Origin: an uncultured Dysosmobacter sp.
Lineage (GTDB): Bacteria > Bacillota > Clostridia > Oscillospirales > Oscillospiraceae
Assembly: GCA_934504065.1 (NCBI GenBank)
Contig: CAKSVQ010000036.1
Coordinates: 1-17,279, forward strand
DNA length: 17,279 nucleotides
Reading direction: 5' to 3'
Below the pieces are notes generated by a model that made no database searches, was not told the origin of the DNA, and saw nothing but the letters and a program-made list of their open reading frames with translations. A program made the position numbers and the translations under genes. Within the stretch, counting starts at the first letter, position 1, and every line of letters begins with the position of its first letter. This document shows, one piece after another, positions 1-6,152 of the stretch.

Positions 1-540
1 GCCCATCGGGGTGCGATACAAGCAAGTTGCTATCCGATGACCTCAAAAACAAATTGTACTACGATGGTTTTCAAAAAATGCTGTATCGCTACTCGCACCA
101 CGTCGGAGCAAGCTGCATATCGCTTGCTCCGACTTTTTTACAAAAAAGTCGGAGTGCGCTCATTCCGCTGCTCCTCCTTTTCACCCCGCAAACGCTCCGC
201 TGGTTTGCGGGGTGAGGGGACGAGGAATAGATTATAAAATATCCGAACTGAAGCCACCTTTTTGGTGCAAGTTTGCTGCGCAAACTTATCCTGCGGGGGA
301 ATTAAAAAGCAGGGGAAACCCGGCTAAGGTTTCCCTTGCAAACATTCCTTACCTTGCGGGCAACGGAAAATCCAGCATTTTTCCATCAACGCGGGAGTTT
401 CTTCGCTTCCGCCCGGCAAACGCTTCGCTGGTTTACCGGATGAGAAAAGCGGACAACCGTTGAAAATGTCTGCTGTAACCGGGGAAAATCGACTTAGCGT
501 CAGCACAGGTACGAAGTAAAGGATACATGATTTTGACCAA
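1..540. other. Gene-free, hairpin-dense region
   Basis: I see no credible gene here: open frames are short, lack ribosome sites and have no recognisable protein. The stretch is AT-richer than the rest and full of inverted repeats: arms 102-113/122-133, 127-139/142-154, 181-193/203-215, 269-275/281-287, 309-320/328-339 (one mismatch) and about 412-420/430-438 (one mismatch). Two of the hairpins (181-215 and about 412-438) share nearly the same loop, GCTCCGCTG and GCTTCGCTG, and near-identical inner stems (CAAAC/GTTT), so they look like relatives of one repeat unit. Which gene ends upstream is not visible. Confidence 0.6.
102..154 (+). terminator. Terminator-like hairpin with overlapping alternative hairpin
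   Basis: A 12-bp perfect stem (102-113 with 122-133, loop of 8) is followed directly by a run of T (134-139), the form of a Rho-independent terminator for a gene lying before the window. The right arm and T-run also form the left arm of a second perfect 13-bp stem (127-139 with 142-154, loop of 2). The two stems share bases 127-133 and cannot both form. This may be a terminator backed by a second palindrome, or part of a repeat family. Confidence 0.45.
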
Positions 541-552
541 GGGGGGCGCGCA

Positions 553-1005
553 ATGAGTCTTTTGTCTGTTTCTAGCATGCGATCCCGATGGCGGGGATAT
601 GAATATTTCAAAAGTAAAAAAGTGCTGCATTTGAAACGCCTTGGGGATATGCGGTTTCAAGCCGCCGTTTTGGGAAGCGGTCAGGAGCTGTATGAAGTAA
701 CGATCGATCTGGAGCATGTCCGTCGATCCTCCTGCACCTGTCCCCATGCCGCAGGCAGGCGTGTTATCTGCAAGCACATGATCGCGGTATATTTTTCCGC
801 GTTTCCGGAGGAAGCGGAAAAGTATTACGAAGAGGTCCAAAAAGCAGAGGAAGAATGGGAAGATCATCAGGAAGAGCTTGCCGAGAAACTAGTAAAGTAT
901 GTGCACGGACTCAAAAAGCAGGAAGCACAGCGCTTGCTGCTGGAGGTGCTGGAGTACGGTCCAGAGTGGCAATGGGAGCACTTTGTTCGGGAATACGTGG
1001 AATGA
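553..1005 (+). CDS. Small SWIM zinc-finger protein
   Basis: 150 aa, cytoplasmic. The start is ATG at 553 behind a strong GGGGGG ribosome site at about 541-546. Residues 61-75 carry the SWIM signature CxC-x9-CxH (Cys61, Cys63, Cys73, His75), a zinc-binding module known from DNA- or protein-binding proteins and from SNF2-helicase partners. N-terminal residues 8-60 (SMRSRWRGYEYF then YEVTIDLEHVRRSSC) match the usual lead-in of bacterial SWIM proteins. Residues about 84-125 are rich in Glu/Lys and probably form a long helix or coiled coil. Many bacterial SWIM proteins sit beside or are fused to a helicase; none is visible here, so this is a stand-alone copy of unknown partner. It converges with the next gene, 51 bp away. 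Confidence 0.85.
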   Translation: MSLLSVSSMRSRWRGYEYFKSKKVLHLKRLGDMRFQAAVLGSGQELYEVTIDLEHVRRSSCTCPHAAGRRVICKHMIAVYFSAFPEEAEKYYEEVQKAEEEWEDHQEELAEKLVKYVHGLKKQEAQRLLLEVLEYGPEWQWEHFVREYVE

Positions 1006-1056
1006 CGCAATGGTTCCCTTTTACCGGGCGCACAGGCGGAGGCGGGGAACCCCCAT

Positions 1057-1659
1057 TCATCGCTTCACGATCTCGTCATGGCAGCTGTCGCCGTCAAAGA
1101 GGTCGGAATAACGAATGAAGCGAACGTGCCGCGTCAGGTGGGAATAGGCCTGCGTGTCGGTCATGCAGAAGATCTTGCACAGCTCCCGGATGCCGTAAAA
1201 CTCGAACATTTCCGCATACATACAGCGGCTGATCCGGTAGGCGATCCGGTTTTCCTCCACGTTAAAGAAATCGTAGGTGATGCTCCCGTCCTTAATGCGG
1301 GCCCCATAGTCGGCAAGGTTCCACTTTTTCGCCGCCTGCCACGCACAGGGAAACCGATCGATGACCTTTTCCAGACAGTAAAAGACCGCCTTTAATTTCC
1401 GGAAGGCATCGTTTACCGTGTCGATGATCTCATCGTTTTCGAGGCCATAGCTTTTCAGCATCAGGCACATGGCGATCACGGCATAGACCTTGCGGACCTG
1501 CATACTGGGGTAAATATTATGCTGTCGGAACGCCTGCGAGGCATACAGCTCCGTGAGCTTTGCGGCGTAGGCCCGGGTTTTGCCCTCTACATCGGAAAGC
1601 CCCCTGCGCCGGATCGCATCCCGGTACATTTTGGCGTAGTTCTTTACAGTTTTATCCAT
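1057..1659 (-). CDS. Putative L-2-amino-thiazoline-4-carboxylic acid hydrolase family protein
   Basis: 200 aa, no signal peptide. ATG at 1659 has AGGAGG six bases upstream on the minus strand, so the start is secure. The overall pattern resembles the ATC hydrolase family (Pfam PF14196): an alpha-helical N-terminal half, then YG-x-R-E-L-C-K-I-FC-x-T-D and a closing GDSCHDEIVKR segment where family members keep a conserved Cys and acidic residue. Named members open the thiazoline ring in a cysteine-forming route, but most of the family has no proven substrate, so the enzyme name should be read as a family label only. It is divergent from bioY and shares the 157-bp gap that holds the BirA operator. 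A TATTCT box at 1694-1699 on the minus strand is its best -10 candidate. I recognised it by memory of the family pattern, not by alignment. Confidence 0.5.
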   Translation of the reverse strand: MDKTVKNYAKMYRDAIRRRGLSDVEGKTRAYAAKLTELYASQAFRQHNIYPSMQVRKVYAVIAMCLMLKSYGLENDEIIDTVNDAFRKLKAVFYCLEKVIDRFPCAWQAAKKWNLADYGARIKDGSITYDFFNVEENRIAYRISRCMYAEMFEFYGIRELCKIFCMTDTQAYSHLTRHVRFIRYSDLFDGDSCHDEIVKR

Positions 1660-1727
1660 ACTTCCTCCTGACGGGTTTTCTTGCCCCCATTTTAGAATAA
1701 CGGCAGACAGTTGGCAAGGGCATTCCT

Positions 1728-1767
1728 CCTATTGTCAACCATATTTATTTTTGTGGTTGACAATAGG
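1728..1767. promoter_or_regulatory. BirA (biotin repressor) operator
   Basis: Perfect 13-bp inverted repeat (1728-1740 and 1755-1767) with a 14-base AT-rich spacer. Its core, TTGTCAACC-N14-GGTTGACAA, fits the known BirA operator pattern in Bacillota (TTGTTAACC-N14/15-GGTTAACAA). It lies 50 bp before bioY and its right arm contains the -35 box of the bioY promoter, so bound BirA-biotinyl-AMP would block RNA polymerase. BirA itself is not in the window. Confidence 0.88.
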
Positions 1768-1785
1768 AGCGTTTTGCGGTATTCT
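1757..1785 (+). promoter_or_regulatory. Sigma-A promoter of bioY
   Basis: TTGACA at 1757-1762, 17-base spacer, TATTCT at 1780-1785. The -35 box is a perfect consensus match and is embedded in the right half of the BirA operator. Confidence 0.75.
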
Positions 1786-1816
1786 CAATTCCAGAACGAA
1801 AAGGAGGCTTTTCAAA

Positions 1817-2371
1817 ATGGAAACTACCGCCCGTCTCCGCACCCGGGACATGGCTTATATTGCCCTGTTTGCCGTCATCATGGCCGTTTGCGCATGGATC
1901 ACCATCCCCCTGCCGAAGCCCTTTGTCCAGTTCACCTTGCAGACCTTCGGCGTTTTCGTTGCGCTGAATGTGCTGGGGGGACGGCGCGGGCTTTACGTTA
2001 TGCTGGTTTACCTGCTGCTGGGCACCGTGGGCGTTCCGGTGTTTTCCGGGATGCTGGGGGGCGTTGGTGTGTTGCTCAACTCCACCGGGGGATACATCAT
2101 CGGCTTTATCGCGGCGGCGCTGGTCTATTGGCTGGTCACCGCGCGCCTTGGCGAGGAGCCGTGGGTGCGCGCCGCCGGGTGCGTGCTGGGTCTTGCTGTA
2201 TGCTACGCCTTTGGCACGGCGTGGTTTTTGGTGGTCTACGCCCGGGATAAAGGCCCTGTGGGGCTGATGACGGCCCTGATGTGGTGCGTGATCCCCTACA
2301 TTGTGCCGGATCTTCTCAAGCTGGCGTTGGCGATGGCTGTATCCGCGCGGGTGAAAAAGTTCCTGAAATAA
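1817..2371 (+). CDS. bioY: Biotin transporter BioY (ECF S component)
   Basis: 184 aa integral membrane protein that binds biotin and delivers it with the shared energy-coupling module EcfA1/A2/T. The start chosen is ATG at 1817 because AAGGAGG lies at 1801-1807; an open frame continues upstream but runs into the promoter. About six hydrophobic segments fill the chain. Family hallmarks are P-x-P-F-V-Q-F-T-L-Q-T-F-G-V near residues 37-48 and the GGYIIGF motif near residue 95. No EcfA or EcfT gene is nearby, so it probably uses a module encoded elsewhere (group II ECF type). The BirA operator upstream shows it is switched by biotin status, and suggests reliance on biotin uptake, although biosynthesis genes could lie outside the window. 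Confidence 0.93.
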   Translation: METTARLRTRDMAYIALFAVIMAVCAWITIPLPKPFVQFTLQTFGVFVALNVLGGRRGLYVMLVYLLLGTVGVPVFSGMLGGVGVLLNSTGGYIIGFIAAALVYWLVTARLGEEPWVRAAGCVLGLAVCYAFGTAWFLVVYARDKGPVGLMTALMWCVIPYIVPDLLKLALAMAVSARVKKFLK

Positions 2372-2374
2372 TTT

Positions 2375-2424
2375 AAAACGCAAAAAAGTTCTCCACAACA
2401 TGGTGGAGAACTTTTTTGCGTTTT
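2375..2424. terminator. Bidirectional terminator between bioY and the XRE gene
   Basis: Perfect 22-bp inverted repeat (2375-2396 and 2403-2424) with a six-base loop. A runs on the left arm and T runs on the right arm make it a working Rho-independent terminator in both directions. It begins 4 bp after the bioY stop and ends 2 bp before the stop of the convergent regulator gene. Confidence 0.9.
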
Positions 2425-2425
2425 A

Positions 2426-2632
2426 TCAGGTTTCGGAGCGGCCAACCAGATAGTCCAGACTGACGCCATAAAAATCGGCCAATGTCAAAAGACCCTGAAA
2501 GTCCGGGTAACGCTTGCCCTCCTCATAGTAGTGGTAGGCCCGTACGGAAATACCCAGTGCCTCTGCCAGAGTCTTTTGCGGGACGTTTCGCTCTTTGCGA
2601 AGCGCCTGTAACCGAACAGCAAATAAATCCAT
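2426..2632 (-). CDS. Small XRE-family HTH transcription regulator
   Basis: 68 aa. The start is ATG at 2632, with AAGGAG upstream on the minus strand; a longer frame reaching 2680 would begin inside the promoter. The whole protein is one Cro/C1-type helix-turn-helix domain: LQALRKERNVPQKTLAEALGIS (about residues 8-29) gives helices 1-2, the recognition helix follows in VRAYHYYEEGKRYP, and residues 45-64 (FQGLLTLADFYGVSLDYLVG) are the classic end of the domain. It has no sensor or dimerisation domain. It is divergent from a small gene at 2706, and repeated GTTCC/GGAAC half-sites lie over both promoters, so it is probably an autorepressor that also controls that neighbour (inference). Confidence 0.88.
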   Translation of the reverse strand: MDLFAVRLQALRKERNVPQKTLAEALGISVRAYHYYEEGKRYPDFQGLLTLADFYGVSLDYLVGRSET

Positions 2633-2657
2633 AGATTTCTCCTTAGCAGAACTTATA

Positions 2658-2688
2658 GTTCCAATTATAATATGGAACATAAAGTTCC
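2658..2688. promoter_or_regulatory. Divergent promoter with repeated operator half-sites
   Basis: Three five-base half-sites alternate in orientation: GTTCC 2658-2662, GGAAC 2674-2678, GTTCC 2684-2688. The last two form a palindrome with a five-base centre. Between the first two lie overlapping -10 boxes, TATAAT on the plus strand (2666-2671) and TATAAT on the minus strand (2669-2664). The layout fits an operator for the XRE protein covering both start points. Binding is inferred. Confidence 0.6.
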
Positions 2689-2705
2689 AACTGGGGGCAG
2701 CATGT

Positions 2706-2996
2706 ATGACTTCTACATTTCAAGCGCTATACAGCCACACACTGGAGGGGCCCTATTTGGCCTTGGTCAAAGCACCAGACTATCATCATATAGGCCAGCG
2801 TTTTGATACCCTGCTGGACATGCTGCATTCTGAACTGCCGCCTGCCCAAAGCGCTGCATTGGATGCTCTGCTGGATTGCCTGTTTCGCCAGCGGGACATA
2901 GAACTTTCCGCCATGTTTCAGGCGGCGTGGACTGTGGCGCGGGAGCTTCAGTCCAGCACCTGCACCGCCGCGCCCAGCACGCCGTCGCCAATGTAG
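2706..2996 (+). CDS. Small DUF6809-like protein
   Basis: 96 aa, predicted mostly helical, cytoplasmic. ATG at 2706 is preceded by a GGGGG ribosome site at about 2693-2697. The pattern (an LYSHTLEGPY start, a Tyr-His-His segment near residue 23, a long helix with LLDCLFRQRDIELSAMFQAAW and a final ARELQ) resembles the small DUF6809 proteins of Clostridia, whose function is unknown; these often sit beside XRE regulators. The last ~16 residues overlap the 3' end of the convergent degV gene by 49 bp and look composition-driven, so the original stop may have been lost. Real expression is supported by the ribosome site and the divergent regulator. The family call is from memory. Confidence 0.55.
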   Translation: MTSTFQALYSHTLEGPYLALVKAPDYHHIGQRFDTLLDMLHSELPPAQSAALDALLDCLFRQRDIELSAMFQAAWTVARELQSSTCTAAPSTPSPM

Positions 2997-3814
2997 ACGC
3001 TCAGTGTGCCGTCGATCTCGCCTTCCCAGATGTGGTCATAGTTGGGCAGGGCCGCCGTCAGCTTTTCCCGCACCAGCTGCATTTCCTCCGGCGCGCCGCC
3101 GTTGGCCACGGCCAGATTATAGCGCTTGTGGTCGCCGCAGCGCTGCACCGCCAGCGCTACCAGCTTGTCGATCACCTGATGCCGCCCCCGCACCTTGGCA
3201 ACGGAGGTGAGCTGCCCGTCCGGGGCAAAGGTCAAGATGGGCTTGATCTGTAAAAGCATTCCTGCCGTGGCGGCCACCTTGCCGATGCGTCCGCCCTTTT
3301 GCAGGTACTCCAGCGTGTCCAGCGTGAAAAACGGGAACGAGCCCCGCATCAGCTGGGGCGCCCGCCGCTGGGTCAGCTCCTGCCAGTCCATGCCGCCCGC
3401 AATATCTTCCGCCAGCTGCAAGACCGTCATGCCCAGTCCCAGCGAACCGCTGACCGAGTCGAACGCGCAGACCTCCAGCTTGCCCCGGCACTCCTCGGCC
3501 ACCAGCCGCACCAGATTATACGTGCCGGACAGCCCGCCGGAGAGCATCACGGCGATCACGCCGTCGTACCCCTCGGAGATGATCCGGGTGAGCAGCTTGC
3601 CGATCTCCTCCGCTGCGGGCAGGGAGGTCTGGGGCAGCTCCCCGGCCTTCAGGCGGCGGTAGACATCCGTGCCGTGAATGTTTACACCGTCCAGATATTC
3701 GCCGTCCGCGCAGAGAATGCGCAGCGGAACTACAAAAATATGGTGCTTTTCCACCAGCTCCGGCGTAATGTCCGCGCAGGAGTCGGTCAGCAGTGCAATT
3801 TTTTTCGGCTGCAT
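2948..3814 (-). CDS. DegV family fatty-acid-binding protein (FakB-like), copy 1
   Basis: 288 aa, cytoplasmic. The start is ATG at 3814 with AAGAAGGGA upstream; the frame is open to 3883 but that part is promoter. DegV proteins hold a fatty acid in a buried pocket and present it to the kinase FakA, which makes acyl-phosphate for phospholipid synthesis. Visible hallmarks are the N-terminal DSCADI loop (residues 11-16), TSLP in the fatty-acid head-group loop, SGGLSGTYN around residue 92, and LEYLQKGGRIGK in the second domain. The usual C-terminal H-x-GPG loop reads SVYIGDGVLG here, so a His often seen near the head group is absent. No FakA gene is nearby. It is the sole gene of its transcription unit and converges on the small gene at 2706. 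Confidence 0.93.
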   Translation of the reverse strand: MQPKKIALLTDSCADITPELVEKHHIFVVPLRILCADGEYLDGVNIHGTDVYRRLKAGELPQTSLPAAEEIGKLLTRIISEGYDGVIAVMLSGGLSGTYNLVRLVAEECRGKLEVCAFDSVSGSLGLGMTVLQLAEDIAGGMDWQELTQRRAPQLMRGSFPFFTLDTLEYLQKGGRIGKVAATAGMLLQIKPILTFAPDGQLTSVAKVRGRHQVIDKLVALAVQRCGDHKRYNLAVANGGAPEEMQLVREKLTAALPNYDHIWEGEIDGTLSVYIGDGVLGAAVQVLD

Positions 3815-3854
3815 TTGATCCCTTCTTAAATTATGTGATTTCCATAATCCCTGT

Positions 3855-3883
3855 ATTATCCCACATTTTTCCGAAAACCGCAA
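3855..3883 (-). promoter_or_regulatory. Promoter of degV copy 1
   Basis: On the minus strand TTGCGG (3883-3878), a 17-base spacer and GATAAT (3860-3855) lie about 40 bp before the degV start. The structured repeat begins 11 bp upstream of the -35 box. Confidence 0.6.
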
Positions 3884-3894
3884 GAACTATTCTT

Positions 3895-4090
3895 AGACCT
3901 TCGAAAAAGTGCTTTGCCACTTTTTCGAGGAAGTTTCGCTACGCTCTGCGCCTCGGTTGGCCGCAATGCGGCCATTTCGACACACGCTCCGCGCAAAGTG
4001 TTTTTCCCGACGTACATGCCGCCGGGAAAAACGAATCTCACTGCTTTCATGTCTGCGGATGTGAAACTCTGTGAGGCTTTTTGACAAGAT
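3895..4090 (+). repeat. Structured intergenic repeat, copy 1
   Basis: About 196 bp filling the gap between two divergent promoters. In order it has stem 1 (3901-3911/3918-3928), a conserved linker GAGGAAGTTTCGCT, stem 2 (3958-3964/3968-3974, loop AAT), a conserved GCGCAAAGTG box, stem 3 (4000-4009/4023-4032, 13-base loop) and stem 4 (4045-4053/4058-4066, loop TGCG), then AAACTCTGTGAGG and a T-run with TTGACA. The same order occurs in the copy at 11264. The ends, AGACCTTCGAAAAAG and the complement of CTTTTTGACAAG, are loosely inverted, as in a MITE. No protein is credible in it. Confidence 0.8.
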
Positions 4091-4097
4091 TCTTTCC

Positions 4098-4125
4098 TTG
4101 CGTTTTTTTGCTACCACGCTATACT
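4098..4125 (+). promoter_or_regulatory. Probable promoter of the macrodomain gene
   Basis: TATACT at 4120-4125 is a good -10 box; TTGCGT at 4098-4103 with a 16-base spacer is a weak -35. A perfect TTGACA at 4081-4086 is too far away and belongs to the repeat end. Confidence 0.45.
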
Positions 4126-4148
4126 GGATGGAAAAGGGAGGGACGTGT

Positions 4149-4688
4149 ATGAACCGTTTTTCTGTGGTGGTGGGCGACATCACTCAGTCCCACGCGCAGG
4201 CCATTGTCAACGCCGCCAACACCACGCTGCTGGGCGGCAGCGGTGTAGACGGTGCGATCCACCGTGCCGCGGGGCCGGAGTTGCTTGCCTGCTGCCGCAC
4301 GCTGGGCGGCTGCGAGACCGGACAGGCCAAGCTCACCCCCGGCTTCCGCCTTCCGGCGGCATATGTCTTGCACACCCCCGGCCCCATCTGGCGAGGCGGG
4401 GAGCACGGCGAGGCTGCGCTGCTGGCCTCCTGTTACCGTTCCTGTCTGCTTCTGGCGGCGGAGCATGGCATCACCAGCGTAGATTTTCCCTCGATCTCCA
4501 CGGGGGTCTACGGTTATCCGCTGGCGCAGGCCGCCGTTGTGGCGGAAAAGGCGATTATGGAGTTTCTCCGCGACCACGACCTGCCCCGGCAGGTGCGCAT
4601 GGTCTGTCACACGGAGGAGACCGCGAAGGTCTACCGCCAGACCTATAATTTCTGGTATGCTGAAAGCAAGGCGGACCGGATGGAGTGA
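4149..4688 (+). CDS. Macrodomain O-acetyl-ADP-ribose deacetylase / ADP-ribosyl hydrolase (YmdB/MacroD type)
   Basis: 179 aa single macrodomain. The start is ATG at 4149, six bases after GGGAGGG. The protein binds ADP-ribose and, in this subclass, removes acetyl from O-acetyl-ADP-ribose or ADP-ribose from acidic side chains of proteins. Motifs: GDIT at 9-12, then VNAANTTLLGGSGVDGAIH (20-38) with Asn21, Asn24 and Asp34 of the MacroD-type active site, and FPSISTGVYGYP (about 117-128) forming the phosphate loop. The length is normal for the family. No ADP-ribosyltransferase or sirtuin gene lies beside it, so a toxin-antitoxin or SirTM pairing is not supported. It converges on the M20 gene with only 14 bp between stops and no visible terminator. 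Confidence 0.92.
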   Translation: MNRFSVVVGDITQSHAQAIVNAANTTLLGGSGVDGAIHRAAGPELLACCRTLGGCETGQAKLTPGFRLPAAYVLHTPGPIWRGGEHGEAALLASCYRSCLLLAAEHGITSVDFPSISTGVYGYPLAQAAVVAEKAIMEFLRDHDLPRQVRMVCHTEETAKVYRQTYNFWYAESKADRME

Positions 4689-4702
4689 CGGCCCCGGATG
4701 CT

Positions 4703-5911
4703 TCAGTGCTCTTCCAGATAGCGCAGCGCCATGGCGGCGTACACCGCGCTGCCAACAGGCAGAACGCTTTCGTCAAACCGTGCCTTGGGGTGGTGCTGGG
4801 GGTAGGGATACCCTGTCTCCGGCGTTCCCGCCGCCAGCGCCAGCATGATGGAGGGCACCTGCTGGCTGATATAGGCAAAGTCCTCCGACCCGGCGGTCTT
4901 GCCCCCTCCGGCAGCGGTCAGCTCCGCCACGGAAAAGGCCCGTTGGGGCCCCAGCAGCTCCTTGGCGTAAGTGCCGCAGCAGCGGGAGAGAGCTTCGTCG
5001 TTGACCAGTGCGGGACAGCCGCTGCCAAAGGTGACCTGCGCTTTGGCCCGGAAAGCCCCGGCCACCCCCTGCGCGATCTCCGTCAGGCGGCGCTTGATCT
5101 GGGCGCGGGTCTGCTCGTCGAAGGTGCGGATGCTGCCGCCCAGCTCCACCGTATCCGGGATCACGTTGGGCGCGGTGCCGCCGTGCAGCGTACCCACGGT
5201 GAGCACCGCCCGGTCACTCATGGCCAGCTCCCGGGCCTGAATTTCCTGCAGAGCAATGAGAATGTGGGCAGCGGCGGTCAGCGGGTCCACCCCCGTGTTG
5301 GGCATGGAGCCGTGGCAGCCCTGCCCCTGTACACAGATTTGAAAATAGTCCGCTCCGGGGGCGCTGGCTCCGGGGGCGGAGACGATCACCGTCCCGGCGG
5401 GGAAGGGCATGCCCGCCATCACATGGAGCATCAGCGCGGCGTCTACGTCCGGGGCTTTCAAGACCCCTGCTTCGATCATGTCGTGGGCGCCCTCGAAAAT
5501 TTCCTCTGCGCTCTGGAACATCAGCTTGACCGTGCCGCAGATCTCGTCTTCATGGGCCTTCAGCAGCCGCGCCGCACCCAGCAGCATGGCGGTGTGCAGG
5601 TCATGGCCGCAGGCGTGCATGTTCCCGTTCTGCGCGGCAAAGGGTTCGCCAGATTCTTCCCGGATGGGCAGCGCGTCCATGTCCGCCCGCAGCAAAAAGA
5701 CCTTGCCGGGGCGCTTGCCGCCCACCAGCGCTGTGAGCCCCGCCCGGCCGCAGTCCATCGGGGCAAGGCCCATGTTTGTCAACTCCCGGCGCACCAGCTC
5801 CCGCGTTTCCAGAGTATCAAACCCGGTGCCGGGCATCTGATGCAGCGCCCGCCGCGTGGCCCGTAGCCAGCTTTGCAGGTCTTCGGCCTCCTGAAGTAAT
5901 TGTGGTGTCAT
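4703..5911 (-). CDS. M20 family metallo-amidohydrolase (hippurate / N-acyl-amino-acid hydrolase type)
   Basis: 402 aa, cytoplasmic, two-domain M20D peptidase-like enzyme cleaving an N-acyl or N-carbamoyl amino acid. The start is ATG at 5911 with GGAGG upstream; a frame open to 5956 contains the promoter. Metal-site motifs are LRADMDALPI (74-83), MHACGHDLHT (98-107, with Cys101 and His103), MFQSAEE (131-137, catalytic and binding Glu) and LHV (His163); the closing ligand is in HHPKARFDE near the C-terminus. GGSIRTFD and AGSEDFAYI are the dimerisation-domain and late-domain family marks. Cys at the bridging-ligand position is typical of the IAA-amino-acid/hippurate hydrolase branch rather than DapE or ArgE. 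The substrate cannot be read from sequence. It is a single-gene unit. Confidence 0.92.
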   Translation of the reverse strand: MTPQLLQEAEDLQSWLRATRRALHQMPGTGFDTLETRELVRRELTNMGLAPMDCGRAGLTALVGGKRPGKVFLLRADMDALPIREESGEPFAAQNGNMHACGHDLHTAMLLGAARLLKAHEDEICGTVKLMFQSAEEIFEGAHDMIEAGVLKAPDVDAALMLHVMAGMPFPAGTVIVSAPGASAPGADYFQICVQGQGCHGSMPNTGVDPLTAAAHILIALQEIQARELAMSDRAVLTVGTLHGGTAPNVIPDTVELGGSIRTFDEQTRAQIKRRLTEIAQGVAGAFRAKAQVTFGSGCPALVNDEALSRCCGTYAKELLGPQRAFSVAELTAAGGGKTAGSEDFAYISQQVPSIMLALAAGTPETGYPYPQHHPKARFDESVLPVGSAVYAAMALRYLEEH

Positions 5912-5946
5912 GGGTTGGCATCCTCCTGATATGGTAGATTGCTGAC

Positions 5947-5955
5947 AGTATACCA
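5947..5955 (-). promoter_or_regulatory. Extended -10 promoter of the M20 gene
   Basis: On the minus strand TATACT (5952-5947) preceded by TG-N gives an extended -10 box. No good -35 box is visible at 16-18 bases. It lies 36 bp before the start codon. Confidence 0.5.
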
Positions 5956-5977
5956 CACGGCGGCCTGAAATACATCG

Positions 5978-6018
5978 AGACTTTCAAAAAAGTGGCAACG
6001 TTACTTTTTCGACAGTCT
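5978..6018. repeat. Minimal hairpin derivative of the structured repeat
   Basis: Arms 5978-5993 and 6003-6018 pair at 14 of 16 positions around a nine-base loop. The left arm begins like the left end of the repeat at 11264 (AGACYKTCRAAAAAGTGG) and the right arm ends like its right end (TTTTT-GACAGTCT). It therefore looks like a copy with everything between the two ends deleted, or a solo terminal palindrome. It sits between two divergent genes. Confidence 0.65.
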
Positions 6019-6055
6019 GATCTGTTTTTCCGGGGGACGGAAGAGAATTTGGGGA

Positions 6056-6084
6056 TGGAAATTTCGGGAAAGCTGTGCTATAAT
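6056..6084 (+). promoter_or_regulatory. Promoter of the degV2-thioesterase operon
   Basis: TATAAT at 6079-6084 is a perfect -10 box; TGGAAA at 6056-6061, 17 bases upstream, is a four-of-six -35. The start codon follows 68 bp later. Confidence 0.65.
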
Positions 6085-6152
6085 AAATATCTATGCAAAT
6101 ATCCGGCTCTCGGTCGGTTCGATACATCGACGAATGTTGAAAGGAGCGTTTT

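Noticed and set aside
27..237. Short open frames at the window start
   Set aside because: They cross two hairpins and a T-run, overlap each other and lack ribosome sites.
1006..1056. Possible terminator between the SWIM and ATC-hydrolase-like genes
   Set aside because: Only a seven-base GGTTCCC/GGGAACC pairing across a loop of nearly 30 bases with no T-run.
3856..4050. Small similar peptides (GKNTLR/AENTLR-type) readable on the minus strand of repeat copies 1, 2 and 3
   Set aside because: The likeness follows from the DNA repeat. There are no ribosome sites, reading frames break between copies, and stem changes preserve pairing rather than amino acids.
4081..4086. TTGACA as the -35 box of the macrodomain gene
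   Set aside because: It is 33 bases from the TATACT box, too far for a sigma-A promoter; it matches the conserved right end of the repeat instead.
4149..4688. Macrodomain gene as part of a toxin-antitoxin or sirtuin-linked ADP-ribosylation system
   Set aside because: No ADP-ribosyltransferase, sirtuin or lipoylation gene lies beside it; the neighbours are a DegV protein and an M20 enzyme on the other strand.
4685..5866. Open frame of 393 codons on the plus strand opposite the M20 gene
   Set aside because: Antisense to a gene with all metal-site motifs; no ribosome site.
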